Positions 1 to 9,936 of a stretch of DNA of 64,000 nucleotides are shown one piece after another. The notes below the pieces were generated by a model. The model searched no databases. It was not told where the DNA came from and worked only from the letters and a program-made list of their open reading frames with translations. The stretch covers positions 1,674,001 through 1,738,000 of the forward strand of contig CAWIOF010000002.1 in NCBI GenBank assembly GCA_963837715.1, written 5' to 3'. Each line of letters begins with the position of its first letter. Position 1 is the stretch's first letter. Made by a program: the position numbers and the translations under genes. Origin of the DNA: JANYLB01 sp963837715 (lineage in GTDB: Bacteria > Actinomycetota > Acidimicrobiia > IMCC26256 > JANYLB01).

Positions 1-590
1 CGACTCGACACCTCGTCGAGTTCGATCGCGCCGAAATCGACGGCGAGGAACGTGGGTGCGTTCTCGACCGTGAAGCGGTGCCCCGGCTTCGGGATGCGGG
101 CGACCTCCCCCGCTTCCGCGATCAGCTCGGGAACCCGGGCGTGGTGCCGCGTGCCGTTGGTGGTCACGAGCACCGCGCCACCGGGTCGGACGATGCGTCG
201 CAGCTCGGCGACAGCCGCCGGGATGTCGGCGACGTGGTAGAGGAAGTGCGCCGCGAGGACCACGTCGGCGACGGCGGTGCGGAGCGGGAGACGCTGCACG
301 TCGCCGACGACACCGTCACCGCCCGCCGCGCGCACCATCCCCGGCGACTGGTCCACCGGCACCACGTGCAGCGTCTCGAGCCGAGCTCGCAACTCCCGAA
401 CGTACAGGCCCGGTCCGCATCCGACGTCGACGACGCGGTCCCCGTCGTGCAGCTCGACGTGGTCGAGGACCCATTCGGGGAACAGGACGCGCGGCGTTTG
501 GTATTCGTAGAGCGCGACCCGATCCAGGTAGTTCGAGCCGTCGCGGTACGCCTCACGCAGGACCACCGGATCGGAGCCGTGATCGGCCAC
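1..590 (-). CDS. Class I SAM-dependent methyltransferase, 3' end outside window
   Basis: Reading leftwards from a GTG at 588-590, an open frame runs off the window edge, so the C-terminus is missing. About 55 residues in it shows the SAM-binding glycine motif VVDVGCGPG, followed by an acidic residue after the second strand and a post-motif segment LRRIVRPGGAVL, the usual Rossmann methyltransferase order. No substrate can be named. It starts 3 nt after the stop of the phosphoglycerate mutase gene and probably shares its transcript. Family assignment is firm from the motifs; the start codon is an inference from spacing. Confidence 0.75.
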   Translation of the reverse strand, partial: MADHGSDPVVLREAYRDGSNYLDRVALYEYQTPRVLFPEWVLDHVELHDGDRVVDVGCGPGLYVRELRARLETLHVVPVDQSPGMVRAAGGDGVVGDVQRLPLRTAVADVVLAAHFLYHVADIPAAVAELRRIVRPGGAVLVTTNGTRHHARVPELIAEAGEVARIPKPGHRFTVENAPTFLAVDFGAIELDEVSS

Positions 591-593
591 TGC

Positions 594-1320
594 CTACCCG
601 GCCTGCTTCTTGACCGCCTCCGCGGCTTCGGCGGCTGCGACCGGGTCGAGGTACCGGCTGCCGACGACCGCGAGGCGGTCGTCGAGCTCGTAGACGAGCG
701 GCTGGCCGGTCGGGATGTTCAGGTCGACGATGGCGTCGTCGGAGATGCCGTCGAGGTGCTTCACCAACCCCCGGAGCGAGTTGCCGTGGGCCGCGACCAT
801 CGTGACGCGCCCGGCGACGAGGTCGGGCACGATCCCGTCGTACCAGTACGGCAACATCCGTTCGATCACGTCGGCGAGGCACTCCGACTTCGGCATGAGG
901 TCGCGCGGGAGCTCGGCGTAGCGGGGGTCGTCGGCGGGATCCCACTCGAACGGCGGCGGTGGCGTACGGAAGCCGCGGCGGTACTCGAGCAGCTTCTCGT
1001 CGCCGAACTCCTCGCGCACCTTCGCCTTGTTCTTGCCCTGCAGATCGCCGTAGTGGCGCTCGTTGAGCCGCCATGAGCGCCGCACCGGGATCCACGACCG
1101 GTCGGCCACCGCCAACGCGAGCTCGGCGGTGCGGATCGCCCGCTTCTGCAACGACGTGTGGAGCACCTCGGGCAGCACACCCGACTCGACGAGCAGCTCG
1201 CCGCCACGCACCGCCTCGGCCTCCCCTTCGGGCGGTGAGGTCGACGTCGACCCACCCCGTGAACAGGTTCTCCTCGTTCCAGGTGCTCTGGCCGTGGCGC
1301 AGCAGGATGAGAGTGGACAT
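594..1320 (-). CDS. gpmA: 2,3-bisphosphoglycerate-dependent phosphoglycerate mutase (one frame break)
   Basis: Interconverts 3- and 2-phosphoglycerate in glycolysis. The N-terminus carries the phosphohistidine motif LLRHGQSTWNEENLFTGW (His9), later LNERHYGDLQGKNK and the second catalytic His in VAAHGNSLRG; total length near 240 residues is normal for the family. The first 30 codons are in one frame and the rest in another: at about 1231-1236 the run GCCCGAAGGGG has one base too many between DVDLT and EGEAEAVRGG. With one base removed the protein is continuous, so I treat this as a probable sequence error, not a true pseudogene. Start ATG at 1320 is fixed by the conserved N-terminus. Confidence 0.85.
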
Positions 1321-1347
1321 GACCCGAGGTTACGAGGTCGACCCGAC

Positions 1348-2821
1348 TCAGTCTCCGGGCGGGAGGCCGAGCGTCTTCGTCTCGAGGTACTCCTCGAAGC
1401 CCTGCATCCCGTGCTCGCGACCGAGGCCCGACTGCTTGTAACCGCCGAACGGCGAGTCGGGGCCGAAGTACTGGCCACCGTTCACCGCGATCGTGCCGGC
1501 CCGGATCCGGCGCGCGATCCCGAGCGAGCGCTCGAGGTTCGAGCCGTTCACGGCGCCCGAGAGGCCGAACTTCGAGTTGTTCGCGATGCGCACCGCGTCG
1601 TCGTCGGTGTCGTAGGGGATGACCGAGAGGACGGGGCCGAAGATCTCCTCCTGGGCGATCGTCGAGTCTGGATCGACGTCGACGAACAGCGTGGGCTCCA
1701 CGAAGAACCCCTTCTCGAGGTGGGCGGGACGCTTCCCGCCGACCAGCAGCTTGGCGCCTTCTTCCTTGCCTTTCTCGATGTAGCCGAGCACGCGCTCGCG
1801 CTGCTTGGCGTTGATGAGCGGTCCCATCATGTTGGCGTCACTGTCGGGGTCGCCGTAGGGGAACGTCTCGAACGCGGGAACGAGGAGGTCGATCGCCTCC
1901 TGGTAGCGCGACCGGGGCACGAGCATGCGGGTCGTGATCGCACAGCCCTGGCCCGGAGTGGATGCACACCATCGCGGACGACGGCATGATCGCGTCGAAG
2001 TCGGCGTCGTCGAGGACGATGTTCGCCGACTTGCCGCCGAGCTCGAGGAACACCTTCTTCAACGTCTCGGCACCGTTGGCCATGATGCGCTTCCCCACCG
2101 CGGTCGAGCCGGTGAAGCTGATCATGTCGACGCGCGGGTCGGTCGTGAGCGCCTCGCCGGCCGAGGCGGGATCGCCCGAGGTGATGACGTTGAACACCCC
2201 GGGGGGCATGTCGGTGAACTCGGCCGCGAGCTTGCCGATGTAGGTGGCGCTCCACGGCGTGTCGGGCGCGGCCTTGAGGATGACGGTGTTGCCCGCCGCG
2301 AGGGCGGGCACGAGCTTCGACAGGTTGAGCATGAACGGGAAGTTCCACGGGGTGATCGCACCGACCACCCCGATCGGCTCGCGGACGATGCGCCGGGCGC
2401 TGCGCATCCCGAAGAACTCGTGGACGGGGAGGTCGTGCTCCCACTCGACGCGGTCGACCGCTTCGATGTCCCACTCCATGTCGTCGATGCAGGAGTCCAT
2501 CTGCACCGCGTAGGTGAGGAGCTTCGGTGCGCCGACCTCGGCGATGATCTGCGGCCGGAGCACCTCCCGGTCCTTCGCGAGCGCCTCCTGGAGCTGGCGG
2601 AGGCACCGCTTGCGCAGCTCCCGGTTCGTCGACCACTCGGTCTCGTCGAACGCACGCCGGGCTGCGGCGATCGCGCGCTCGGTGTCTTCCGGGCCGGCGT
2701 CGGCGACCTGGCCCACGATCTCCTCGGTCGTCGGGTTCAGGTTCCCGTAGGTCTTGCCCGACGCGGCGGCGGTCAGCTCGCCGTCGATCAACAACCGGGA
2801 CTCGGCCGACTCGATGCTCAT
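1348..2821 (-). CDS. NAD(P)-dependent aldehyde dehydrogenase (one frame break)
   Basis: Oxidises an aldehyde to the carboxylic acid. The protein is about 490 residues, typical of the superfamily. It shows the cofactor motif ITPWNFPF (about residue 157), FTGSTAVGK (about 237), the general-base glutamate in FLELGGKS (about 260) and the catalytic-cysteine region CIHSGQGC (about 293), then EEIFGPV and the C-terminal FGGYKQSG. The reading frame breaks at the run ccc, 1952-1954, exactly at the cysteine loop; deleting one base restores SGQGCAITTRMLV. Substrate cannot be predicted. It is divergent from the Ppx/GppA gene with a 97-nt gap. Confidence 0.85.
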
Positions 2822-2862
2822 CTGGGGCTCCCCTTCACCGTTGGTGGGGTCAGGCTATCCGG

Positions 2863-2878
2863 CTGACGCCGGTGTCAG
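2863..2878. promoter_or_regulatory. Near-palindrome upstream of aldehyde dehydrogenase gene
   Basis: The sequence CTGAC-GCCGGT-GTCAG lies about 42 nt upstream of the leftward dehydrogenase start. It resembles the CTGAC-N5-GTCAG operators at 5211, 17202 and 56084 but the spacer is one base longer, which would shift the half-sites. It may be a variant site or a chance palindrome. Confidence 0.25.
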
Positions 2879-2918
2879 CTCCGTCGGTCGGCGTGTCAGC
2901 CACGGCAGCGGCGTTAGC

Positions 2919-4468
2919 GTGGACGACGTGCGGATCGCTGCGCTCGACCTCGGCAGCAACTCCTTCCACCTCGTCGTCGCCGAGGTCCAGAGCGACGCGA
3001 CCTTCCTCTCCCTCGTGCGCGAGAAGGAGATGCTCCGGCTCGGCGACGTCGTGAGCCGGGAGGGCATCGTGACCCCCGATGCCGCCGATGCCGCGGTGCG
3101 CACGGTCCGCCGCTTCCGGCTGCTCGCCGAAGCTGCCGGAGCAACCGAGATCCTCGCCTGTGCCACCAGTGCGCTGCGGACCGCCACCAACGGCGACGAG
3201 GTGGTCGCCCGGATCGAAGCGGAGGCCGGGGTCACGGTCGACGTGATCAGCGGGCTCGAGGAGGCGCGGCTGATCTTCGGGGCCGTGCGGGCCGCGGTGC
3301 TGATCGACCCCGGCCCCGCGCTCTGCTTCGACCTCGGCGGCGGGAGCGCCGAGATCATGGTCGGCGACTCGACGGGTCTCGCCTGGCGGACGAGCGAACG
3401 CCTCGGCGTCGCCCGCCTCACGGCCCAGTTCGTGCGCTCCGATCCCCTCTCGAAGGCCGACCGGCGACGTCTCCGCCAACACCTCGTCGACGTGCTCGGC
3501 CCGATCGCCGTCGACGTCGCCCGCTTCGAACCGAAGATGACGATCGGGAGCAGCGGCACCCTCGAGGACCTCGCCCAGATGACTGCGGCCCGGCGATCCG
3601 AGGCGATGCCGGCGTCGCTCAACCAGCTCACGGTGACGCGCGATGAGTTCCTCGCCCTCCACAAGGACCTCCTCGCGTCGACGTCGGCCGATCGCAAGCA
3701 CATGGACGGCCTCGAGACGCGGCGCGTCGACCTCATCGTCGCCGGGCTCGATGTTCCTCGCCACCGCGATGGAGCTGTTCGACATCGACGGAGCTGACGG
3801 TCAGCGAGTGGGCGCTGCGCGAAGGCATCGTGCTCGACGCGATCGGCCGCCACGATCCCGACGACTGGTCCGACGACCCGCGCGCGATCCGCCGGGCGGC
3901 GGTGCAGTCACTGGCCCGTCGATGCTCGTGGCCCGAGGAGCACTCCCGCCAGGTCGCAACGCTCGCCCTCGAGCTGTTCGACCAGACCCGAGAGCTGCAC
4001 AATCTCGGCGACGACGACCGGGAGCTCCTCGAGTACGCCGCCCTCCTGCACGACATCGGCGAGCACGTCGCCCACGAGGGTCACGACCGGCACGCGGCCT
4101 ACCTCGTGCACCACGGCGGCCTGCGCGGGTTCGATCCCGAGGAGATCGTCATGCTCACCGCGCTCGTCCGTTGGCACCGCCGCGGTGAGCCGAAGGCCCA
4201 CGACGATCTCGTCGGCCCGCTCGACGACGACCGCCGCGACCGGGTCCGACGCCTCGCCGCGCTGCTCCGGATCGCCGACGGTCTCGACCGCAGCCGGCAC
4301 CAGGTGGTCGAGCACGTCGCGGCACGGGTCGGCCCGTCGCTCGTGCTCCTCCACGTCGATGCCCGCACCGACCCCGAGCTCGAGCTGTGGGGCGCTCGCC
4401 GCAAGCGGGAGCTGTTCGAGAAGGTGTTCGAGCGCGAGCTCGAGATCACCGCGCACCCCGTCGCGTGA
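2919..4468 (+). CDS. Ppx/GppA phosphatase with C-terminal HD domain (two frame breaks)
   Basis: Exopolyphosphatase/guanosine pentaphosphatase family. The N-terminal ASKHA fold is clear: ALDLGSNSFHLVVAEV near the start and the second phosphate loop LCFDLGGGSAEIMVG around residue 140. The C-terminal part (from 3830) has an HD-type LLHDIGEHVAHEGHDRHAAY segment. The frame breaks twice, at ggg 3749-3751 and at about 3788-3791; removing one base at each gives the continuous join VAGSMFLATAMELFDIDELTVSEWALREGIVLDAIG. Start is GTG 2919 or GTG 2928; both precede RIAALDLG. Expected to act on polyphosphate or (p)ppGpp in the cytosol; which one cannot be told from sequence. Confidence 0.8.
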
Positions 4469-4478
4469 GCCGCGGGTG

Positions 4479-5102
4479 TTACCGGGTGACGGTCTGGTGG
4501 ATGATCCACGCGGTCGTCTCGACGACCTCGGCCCGGCTCGTGCCGTAGCGGTCGCCGAGATCGACGTGGAACGCGGCGAGGCGTTCCATCATCGCCACCA
4601 CCGCCGCGGCCGCGGCGTAGGGCGACAGCTCGGGCGGGCCGTCGCGCTCGACCTTGCGGGCGAACCCCTCGGTGAGCGGACGCAGGGCGCCGTTGCGAAC
4701 GTCGCGGAAGCGCTGGTCGCCCTCCTGTGCCGCGAGGTTGCGGGTCCGCAGCACGGCGCGGTGACGGTCCCAGTAGGTGATGAACCCGTCGACGAGCTCC
4801 CGGGCGTGGTCGAGGCCGGCGGCGCCCGTCCACGGTCGTTCGAGCAGCTCGCTGAGCGGGGTCGCCTGCTCCCCCACCTCCTCGGCGAGGGCGAGCACCG
4901 CCTCTTCCACGTCGCGGAAGTACTGGTAGAAGGTCGCGGGCGACGTCCCGACCGATCGGGCGATGTCGACGACCCGCACGTCGCGCACGCCGTGGGTCTC
5001 GAGCAGCTCGGCGGTGGCGTCGAGCAACCGTCGCCGGGTGAGCGCCCCCCGCTTGCCGAGGGACCGGCCGTCGAGTGCGACGGGCGGTTCCGGGCTGGCC
5101 AT
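4479..5102 (-). CDS. TetR-family transcriptional regulator
   Basis: 207 residues. The N-terminal helix-turn-helix reads GALTRRRLLDATAELLETHGVRDVRVVDIARSVGTSPATFYQYF in pattern (residues about 19-62), typical of TetR DNA-binding domains, and the C-terminal part is a helical ligand-binding domain of the size used by lipid and acyl-CoA responsive regulators. It is divergent from the CaiB-type CoA-transferase gene at 5247, and a CTGAC-N5-GTCAG palindrome lies between them at 5211-5225. That palindrome recurs upstream of an acyl-CoA dehydrogenase (17202) and an amidohydrolase (56084), so this protein may control a small lipid-type regulon. The regulon is inference. Confidence 0.85.
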   Translation of the reverse strand: MASPEPPVALDGRSLGKRGALTRRRLLDATAELLETHGVRDVRVVDIARSVGTSPATFYQYFRDVEEAVLALAEEVGEQATPLSELLERPWTGAAGLDHARELVDGFITYWDRHRAVLRTRNLAAQEGDQRFRDVRNGALRPLTEGFARKVERDGPPELSPYAAAAAVVAMMERLAAFHVDLGDRYGTSRAEVVETTAWIIHQTVTR

Positions 5103-5114
5103 GGCCGGAGCGTA

Positions 5115-5193
5115 GGAGAAGAAGCGGAGTCGGCGGACATCTTGCAGAGGACGTGCGGTGGTGGGCGGTCGAGCCGACGCAGCGGATTCGACC
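5115..5193 (-). repeat. Dispersed ~80-nt repeat, copy A (reverse orientation)
   Basis: Read on the minus strand, this segment begins GGTCGAATCCGCTGCG, continues GGCTCGACCGCCCACC and ends GACTCCGCTTCTTCTCC. Related copies with the same landmarks lie at 14992, 43981, 54802 and 60091. It fills the gap between the TetR gene and the operator upstream of the CoA-transferase. Confidence 0.7.
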
Positions 5194-5210
5194 GTCGTGG
5201 AGGCACGAAT

Positions 5211-5225
5211 CTGACTCCCCGTCAG
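5211..5225. promoter_or_regulatory. Putative TetR operator CTGAC-TCCCC-GTCAG
   Basis: Perfect 5-bp arms with a 5-nt spacer, 22 nt upstream of the CoA-transferase start and in the divergent region with the TetR gene at 4479-5102. The same arms and spacing occur at 17202-17216 and 56084-56098. Confidence 0.55.
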
Positions 5226-5246
5226 GTCCTCGCTAACGTGCGCGAC

Positions 5247-6486
5247 ATGAGTGAAACCGGTTCTCGTGGCCTGCTCGCAGGCGTCCGCATCGTCGAGGTC
5301 TCCATGCTCGGGCCCGCCGCCATCACCGGCGCGCTCGCCGATCTGGGAGCCGACGTCATCAAGATCGAGCCGCCCGCCGGCGACTACGTCCGCCGGATGA
5401 CCTGGCCGATCGTCGAGGGCGTCTCCCTGATGCACCTCCACATCAACCGGGGCAAGCAGAGCGTCGTGCTCGACCTGAAGTCCGACGACGGCAAGGCGAT
5501 CTTCCTCGACCTCGTGGCGAAGGCCGACGTCGTCGTCGAGGCCATGCGGCCCGGTGGCCTCGCCCGCCGCGGCCTCGGGTTCGAGGCGCTGCGAGCCGTG
5601 AACCCGAAGATCATCTTCTGCACGATCTCGGGTTACGGCGCGACCGGCCCCTACCGAGACCTTGCGAGCCATGGCATCGCGTACGACGCCTGGGCCGGCA
5701 TCTTCACCCCCGAGCTCGACGACGAGGGCTTCGTCGCCATACCCGACCACGTGAGCATCGGGATCTTCGCGGGCCCGCTCTACGGCGCGCTCGGGATCCT
5801 CGCCGGTGTGATCTCGGCGCGCGAGACGGGTGAGGGCTGCGAGATGGAGCTCGCCCAGTCCGACGCCGCCGCCGCGTTCGACTGGTACCGCAGTGAGACG
5901 TACCGCGCCTACGAGCGCCCGCAGTCGGAGGTCACCGGCAACCCGGCCGACGACTACGAACGCCGCGAGCCCGCGATCCGGGGCATGCGCGGCGGGGTGC
6001 GGTACGCGCCCTACGCGTCGAGCGACGGGTACGTGCTCTTCATGGCATCCGAGCAGGCGTTCTGGAAGAACTTCTGCGAGGCGCTCGACCGCAGGGAGCT
6101 GTTCGAGCGGTGGCCCGGTTCGCGAATACGGCGACCACGCACGCGGCAACCGCGAGATGCAGCGCGAGCTCACCGCGATCTTCGCCACGAAGACGACGGT
6201 CGAGTGGATCGACTTCGGCATCGAACACAACGTCCCGCTGGCGCCGATCAACACGCCGCAGACCCTGCCCGACGACCCCCAGTTCCAGGACCGGTTGGAG
6301 TGGCTCCCGGCGAGCGAACTGGGTGCCGACCAGCTCCCGTTGCCGCTCAAGATCAGCGGACCGGCCCAGCCGACGATCACGAAGGCCCCCGAGCTCGGTC
6401 AGCACACCGACGCCGTGCTGCAGGAGCTCCTCGGCTACGACGACGCCAAGCTCGCAGAGCTCCACGGATCCGGCGCCCTCGGCTAG
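5247..6486 (+). CDS. CaiB/BaiF-type CoA-transferase (one frame break)
   Basis: Family III CoA-transferases move CoA between acyl groups in the cytosol. The product, about 412 residues once joined, shows the family N-terminus GVRIVEVSMLGPAAITGALADLGADVIKIE, then NRGKQSVVLDLKS and the ISGYGATGPYRD segment near residue 130. The frame breaks at tt 6119-6120; removing one t joins WPG to REYGDHARGN and reads on to the stop. Start ATG 5247 follows the putative operator. It is rightward, divergent from a TetR regulator and convergent with the OB-fold/thiolase pair, so lipid or steroid-side-chain catabolism is a reasonable setting. Substrate unknown. Confidence 0.85.
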
Positions 6487-6496
6487 CCCGTCTCGG

Positions 6497-6931
6497 TCAG
6501 GTCGCTTCGAACTCGACGAACGCGACGTCGTCGGAGGCGGGAAGGAACGTCGCTCGCACCCGCATCCCGATGGCCGCCGCGGCGGGATCGAGTGTCGGCA
6601 TGCGGCCGAGGATGCGCGCGCCCGACTCGTCGAGGTCGACGAGCGCGACCACGTACGGCACGTCGGTCCGGAACGGCGGGATGCCGTGCTGGCGGATGAC
6701 GGTGAAGCTGTGGATCGTGCCCGTGCCGGCGGCGGTCACCCACTCGATCGTTCCCGCGTCGAGCGACCCGACGCCGCAGTGCGAACAGACCGACCGCGGG
6801 TAGTGCTGGTGCAGCCCGCACGCGGTGCAGCGCTGGATCCGCAGTTCGCCCCGCACCGTCCCGGCCCAGAACTCCACCGCCTCCGGCTGGATCGGCGGGA
6901 TCAGGTACTTCGGGATCTCCGTCTCAGTCAT
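6497..6931 (-). CDS. Zn-ribbon/OB-fold (DUF35-type) acyl-CoA-binding partner protein
   Basis: 144 residues. It has a zinc ribbon with two CxxC pairs (CTAC at about residue 35, CSHC at about 49) followed by an OB fold, the arrangement of DUF35 proteins that form complexes with thiolase-like partners and with MaoC-type hydratases. The matching thiolase-like gene lies immediately upstream (7016-8182, same strand), separated by a nested hairpin. Such pairs act in the retro-aldol or thiolytic steps of steroid and acyl-CoA catabolism; the exact reaction here is not visible. Confidence 0.8.
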   Translation of the reverse strand: MTETEIPKYLIPPIQPEAVEFWAGTVRGELRIQRCTACGLHQHYPRSVCSHCGVGSLDAGTIEWVTAAGTGTIHSFTVIRQHGIPPFRTDVPYVVALVDLDESGARILGRMPTLDPAAAAIGMRVRATFLPASDDVAFVEFEAT

Positions 6932-6954
6932 CCATCACCTCGAATGACCCGCCA

Positions 6955-6999
6955 CGTTGGGTCACTTCGGCCGCTCTGTGCGGCAAAACTGACCCAACG
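6955..6999. repeat. Nested stem-loop between thiolase and OB-fold genes
   Basis: Outer arms CGTTGGGTCA (6955-6964) and TGACCCAACG (6990-6999) are perfectly complementary over 10 bp. An inner stem GCCGC/GCGGC (6970-6974, 6980-6984) closes a 5-nt loop TCTGT. It lies between two same-strand genes expected to be co-transcribed, so it could act in mRNA processing or attenuation. There is no T-run. Confidence 0.7.
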
Positions 7000-7015
7000 G
7001 GACCGGGACCACAGC

Positions 7016-8182
7016 TCATCGGGAGGGCTCGGTGCCGAGGACGACGGTTCCCATGGTCGACAGCCAGCCACCCGAACCGTGGGCGACGGCGATCTCGGCA
7101 CCCTCGACCTGGGCGTCGCCGGCCTCGCCCCGCAGCTGGCGGGTCGCCTCGCACAGCAGGAACAGGCCGCGCATGCCGGGGTGGGTCGCCGACAGTCCGC
7201 CGCCGTCGGTGTTGGTCGGCAGCGCACCGCCGAGCCGTAGCGCACCCGACGCGGCGAACGGTCCGCCCTCGCCCTTGGCACAGAACCCGAGGTCTTCGAG
7301 GCAGACGAGCACGGTGTAGGTGAACGAGTCGTACATCTGGAACGTGTCGACGTCGGCCGGGGTGATCCCCGCTTCGGCGAACGCCTTCGGCCCGGTGACC
7401 GCGCCGGCGGTGACGGTGAGGTCGGGCATGCCCTGGATCGAGTGGTGGGTCATCCCCGCGGCCGCGCCTCGCACGTGGACGGGTCGGTGCGCCAGATCGC
7501 GGGCCCGGTCCTCAGTGGTGAGGATGATGGCGCAGCCGCCGTCGGACACGACGCAGCAGTCGAGCTTGTGCAGGGGGTCGGCGACGAGCTTGGAGCCGAG
7601 CACGTCGTCGACGGTGATCGGGTCGCGGTACATCGCGTTCGGGTTGCGGGCCGCGTGCTCGCGGATCTGCACCGAGATCGACGCGAGCTGCTCCGAGGTC
7701 GTGCCGTACTGGAACATGTGGCGCTGCGCGGCGGTCGCGTACGCGCCGACGAGCGTGAGGCCGGTCGACAGCTCGTAGCTCATGGGCAGCGGCATCGCGG
7801 CCGCGCCGCCACCACCGCTGCGGCCGGTGCCGAGCGAGCGGCCCGCGGCCGAGAGCTCGTTGTTGCCGTAGACGATGGCGACGGTGTCGACGTCGCCCGC
7901 CTCGATCGCCCGGTACGCGTGGAGCAGGTGGAACTCGAAGCTCGATCCGCCGACCGACGTGGAGTCGAGCCAGTGGGGTTGCAGGCCCAGGTACTCGGCG
8001 AGCTGCACGTCGTGCATCCCGCCGTATCCCGCCGACGCGAGCCCGTCGACGTCGGCCTTGGTGAGCCCGGCGTCGGCGAGGGCCCGGCCGAACGCCTGCA
8101 CCTCGAGCATCATGCCGGTCATGTCGGGCGTCTTCGGACCATCGCTCAGTCCGACCCCCACGACACACACCCGGCGCGACAC
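7016..8182 (-). CDS. Thiolase-like protein (lipid-transfer/acetyl-CoA acetyltransferase family)
   Basis: 388 residues from a GTG at 8182. The fold signature of the SCP2-thiolase-like branch is present: VCVVGVGLSD at the N-terminus, VGGSSFEFHLLHAYRAIEAGDVDTVAIVYGNN around residue 95, DCCVVSDGGCAIILTT around 215, and the C-terminal GGGLSATHPGMRG. This branch often lacks normal thiolytic cysteines and works with an OB-fold partner, here encoded directly downstream. Expected role is C-C bond cleavage on an acyl-CoA intermediate; substrate unknown. It is divergent from the gene at 8210 with a 27-nt gap. Confidence 0.8.
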   Translation of the reverse strand: MSRRVCVVGVGLSDGPKTPDMTGMMLEVQAFGRALADAGLTKADVDGLASAGYGGMHDVQLAEYLGLQPHWLDSTSVGGSSFEFHLLHAYRAIEAGDVDTVAIVYGNNELSAAGRSLGTGRSGGGGAAAMPLPMSYELSTGLTLVGAYATAAQRHMFQYGTTSEQLASISVQIREHAARNPNAMYRDPITVDDVLGSKLVADPLHKLDCCVVSDGGCAIILTTEDRARDLAHRPVHVRGAAAGMTHHSIQGMPDLTVTAGAVTGPKAFAEAGITPADVDTFQMYDSFTYTVLVCLEDLGFCAKGEGGPFAASGALRLGGALPTNTDGGGLSATHPGMRGLFLLCEATRQLRGEAGDAQVEGAEIAVAHGSGGWLSTMGTVVLGTEPSR

Positions 8183-8209
8183 GGGCCGGGACTCTAGCCT
8201 CGGGCCCTC

Positions 8210-9131
8210 ATGGGCTCCCAGACGATCGGTGACCTCCTGCGCGACGTGTCGCCCGAGCTCGCGCGCGAGTTCGACGACGTCGAGCTCCCGGCCGCGCTCG
8301 AGTTCGCCCTCCGCCCCGATAGCCCCGTCGCGACCACCCTCGAGGCGTACCCGTGGCCCCACGGCCGGCTTCGCACCGCGGTGCTCGCCGGTCCCGAGGT
8401 GCTGCGCGATCCGATCGGGCTCGGGGTCCGCCGGTTCGCGGAGGCGGCGAACGTCCCCGTCGCCAACACGTGGGGCGCGAAGGGGGTCTTCAACTGGGAC
8501 AGCCCCCACCACATGGGCACCTGCGGCCTCCAGGCCGACGACTTCGCGCTGCTCGGGTTCGCCGACTACGAGCTCATCGTCGCGACCGGGATCGACCCGC
8601 TCGAGTCGCCCGAGGCCCGGTTCGGGCTCGCACCGGTGGTGCACATCGCACCGTCGGTCCTCGCCAAGACGGTCGACGTTCCGCGCCTGAACGACGAGAT
8701 CCCGGGCAACGACCTCTACGCGAGGATCGCCGGGGTCGCGCAGCCCGGCTACGCCGACGACGTCGTTCCCACGGCATCCGGCCCGGGCGGTCATGGACCT
8801 CAAGCAGTCGCTCGATCCCGAGACGATGGTCTTCGGTCAGCCCGGTCCGGCCGGCCTCTGGCTCGCCCGCACCTTCCCGACCGACCGCCCCGGGAGCATC
8901 TGCGTGCCTGCGGTCTCGAGACCCGGCATCGCCGCGGCCCTCGCGCTCGCCGCGACCCTCGCCGGCCAGGACGCAGTCGCGATCACGACCGACCCCGTCG
9001 ACGACGCGACGCGCGAGATCCTCGAAGCCGCACCCGATGCGATCCGCGTCGAAGCGTGGGGCGACGACGTCGACTGGACCCGAACGAGCGACCTGATCGA
9101 GGCGGCGGGTCCGGTGGTGGCATGGACGTGA
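8210..9131 (+). CDS. Thiamine-diphosphate-enzyme-like protein (one frame break)
   Basis: About 306 residues when joined. Segments VANTWGAKGVFNWDSPHHMGTCGLQADDFALLGFADYELIVATG look like the central domain of acetolactate-synthase-type ThDP enzymes, and the last part (VFGQPGPAGLWLARTFP, then AVSRPGIAAALALAATLAGQ) resembles their C-terminal cofactor domain, but the protein is much shorter than a full enzyme and I see no GDG-type ThDP motif. The frame breaks at the ccc run near 8769; removing one base joins DDVVP to RHPARAVMDLKQ. Function uncertain. Its end overlaps the SDR gene start by 10 nt. Confidence 0.45.
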
Positions 9132-9901
9132 ACGCGGCCTCCGAACCCCGGACCGCGCTGGTCACGGGCGCGTCGTCGGGCATCGGCCGGGCGATCGCGA
9201 TGGCGTTCGGCGCGCTCGGCTGGAAGGTCGCGGTCGGCGCCCGACGGGTCGACGCCCTCGCCGAGACCGCCACCGCGGTCACCGACGTCGGCGGTACCGC
9301 GTTCGCGCACGCGCTCGACGTCGCCGACCCGGCGTCGGTCGACAGCTTCGTCGCGAACGCGTCGGAAGCGCTCGGGCCGCTCGACGTGCTCGTGAACAAC
9401 GCCGGCTGCGCGTGGCCCGGCGACATCGCCGCGATCGAGCCCGACAAGCTCCGCGACATGCTCGCGACCAACGTGCTCGGCACGCTGCTGCCGAGCCGGG
9501 CGGTCGTCGCCCGGTTGCTCGCCGCACAACTCCCCGGCGACGTCGTCTTCATCTCCTCGGATGCGGTGCACAACCCACGCCCCGGCCTCGTCACCTACGG
9601 CGCGACCAAGGCCGCGGCCGAGCACATCGCCCGGGGCCTCGCCTACGAGGTCGAGGGGACCGGCATCCGCGTCACCACCGTGCGGGTCGGGCCGACGATC
9701 ACCGACTTCGCGTCCGACTGGGGCGACCCCCAGCAGTTCGCGGCGATGGTCGAACGCTGGCAGCGCTTCGGCAACCAGCGCCACTGGGGCGTCATGGACC
9801 CGACCGACGTGGCCCGGGCCGTCGTGCTCGCGGTCACGACCCCGCCCGGCGCCCACCTCGACACCATCGAGGTCGTCCCCGTCGCCCCGCCCACCCCCTG
9901 A
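9122..9901 (+). CDS. Short-chain dehydrogenase/reductase (SDR)
   Basis: 259 residues, classical SDR length. Visible are the dinucleotide motif TGASSGIG near residue 16, the NNAG motif after LDVLV, the catalytic serine in FISSDAVH and the YxxxK pair in YGATKAA. Oxidises or reduces a hydroxyl/keto group with NAD(P); substrate not predictable. ATG 9122 lies inside the end of the preceding gene, suggesting translational coupling. Confidence 0.85.
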   Translation: MDVNAASEPRTALVTGASSGIGRAIAMAFGALGWKVAVGARRVDALAETATAVTDVGGTAFAHALDVADPASVDSFVANASEALGPLDVLVNNAGCAWPGDIAAIEPDKLRDMLATNVLGTLLPSRAVVARLLAAQLPGDVVFISSDAVHNPRPGLVTYGATKAAAEHIARGLAYEVEGTGIRVTTVRVGPTITDFASDWGDPQQFAAMVERWQRFGNQRHWGVMDPTDVARAVVLAVTTPPGAHLDTIEVVPVAPPTP

Positions 9902-9936
9902 CCGCCGGTCCCCCCCACCTGGAGACGGCCCTTCCC

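Noticed and set aside
78..1076. Long open frame on the plus strand
   Set aside because: It lies opposite the methyltransferase and phosphoglycerate mutase genes, has low-complexity Arg/Val-rich sequence and no family motifs; a shadow of high-GC coding DNA.
1231..1236. Programmed +1 frameshifting as explanation for the broken genes
   Set aside because: The breaks occur in many unrelated genes and contexts with no shared slippery sequence or stop codon in the zero frame, so error is the simpler reading.
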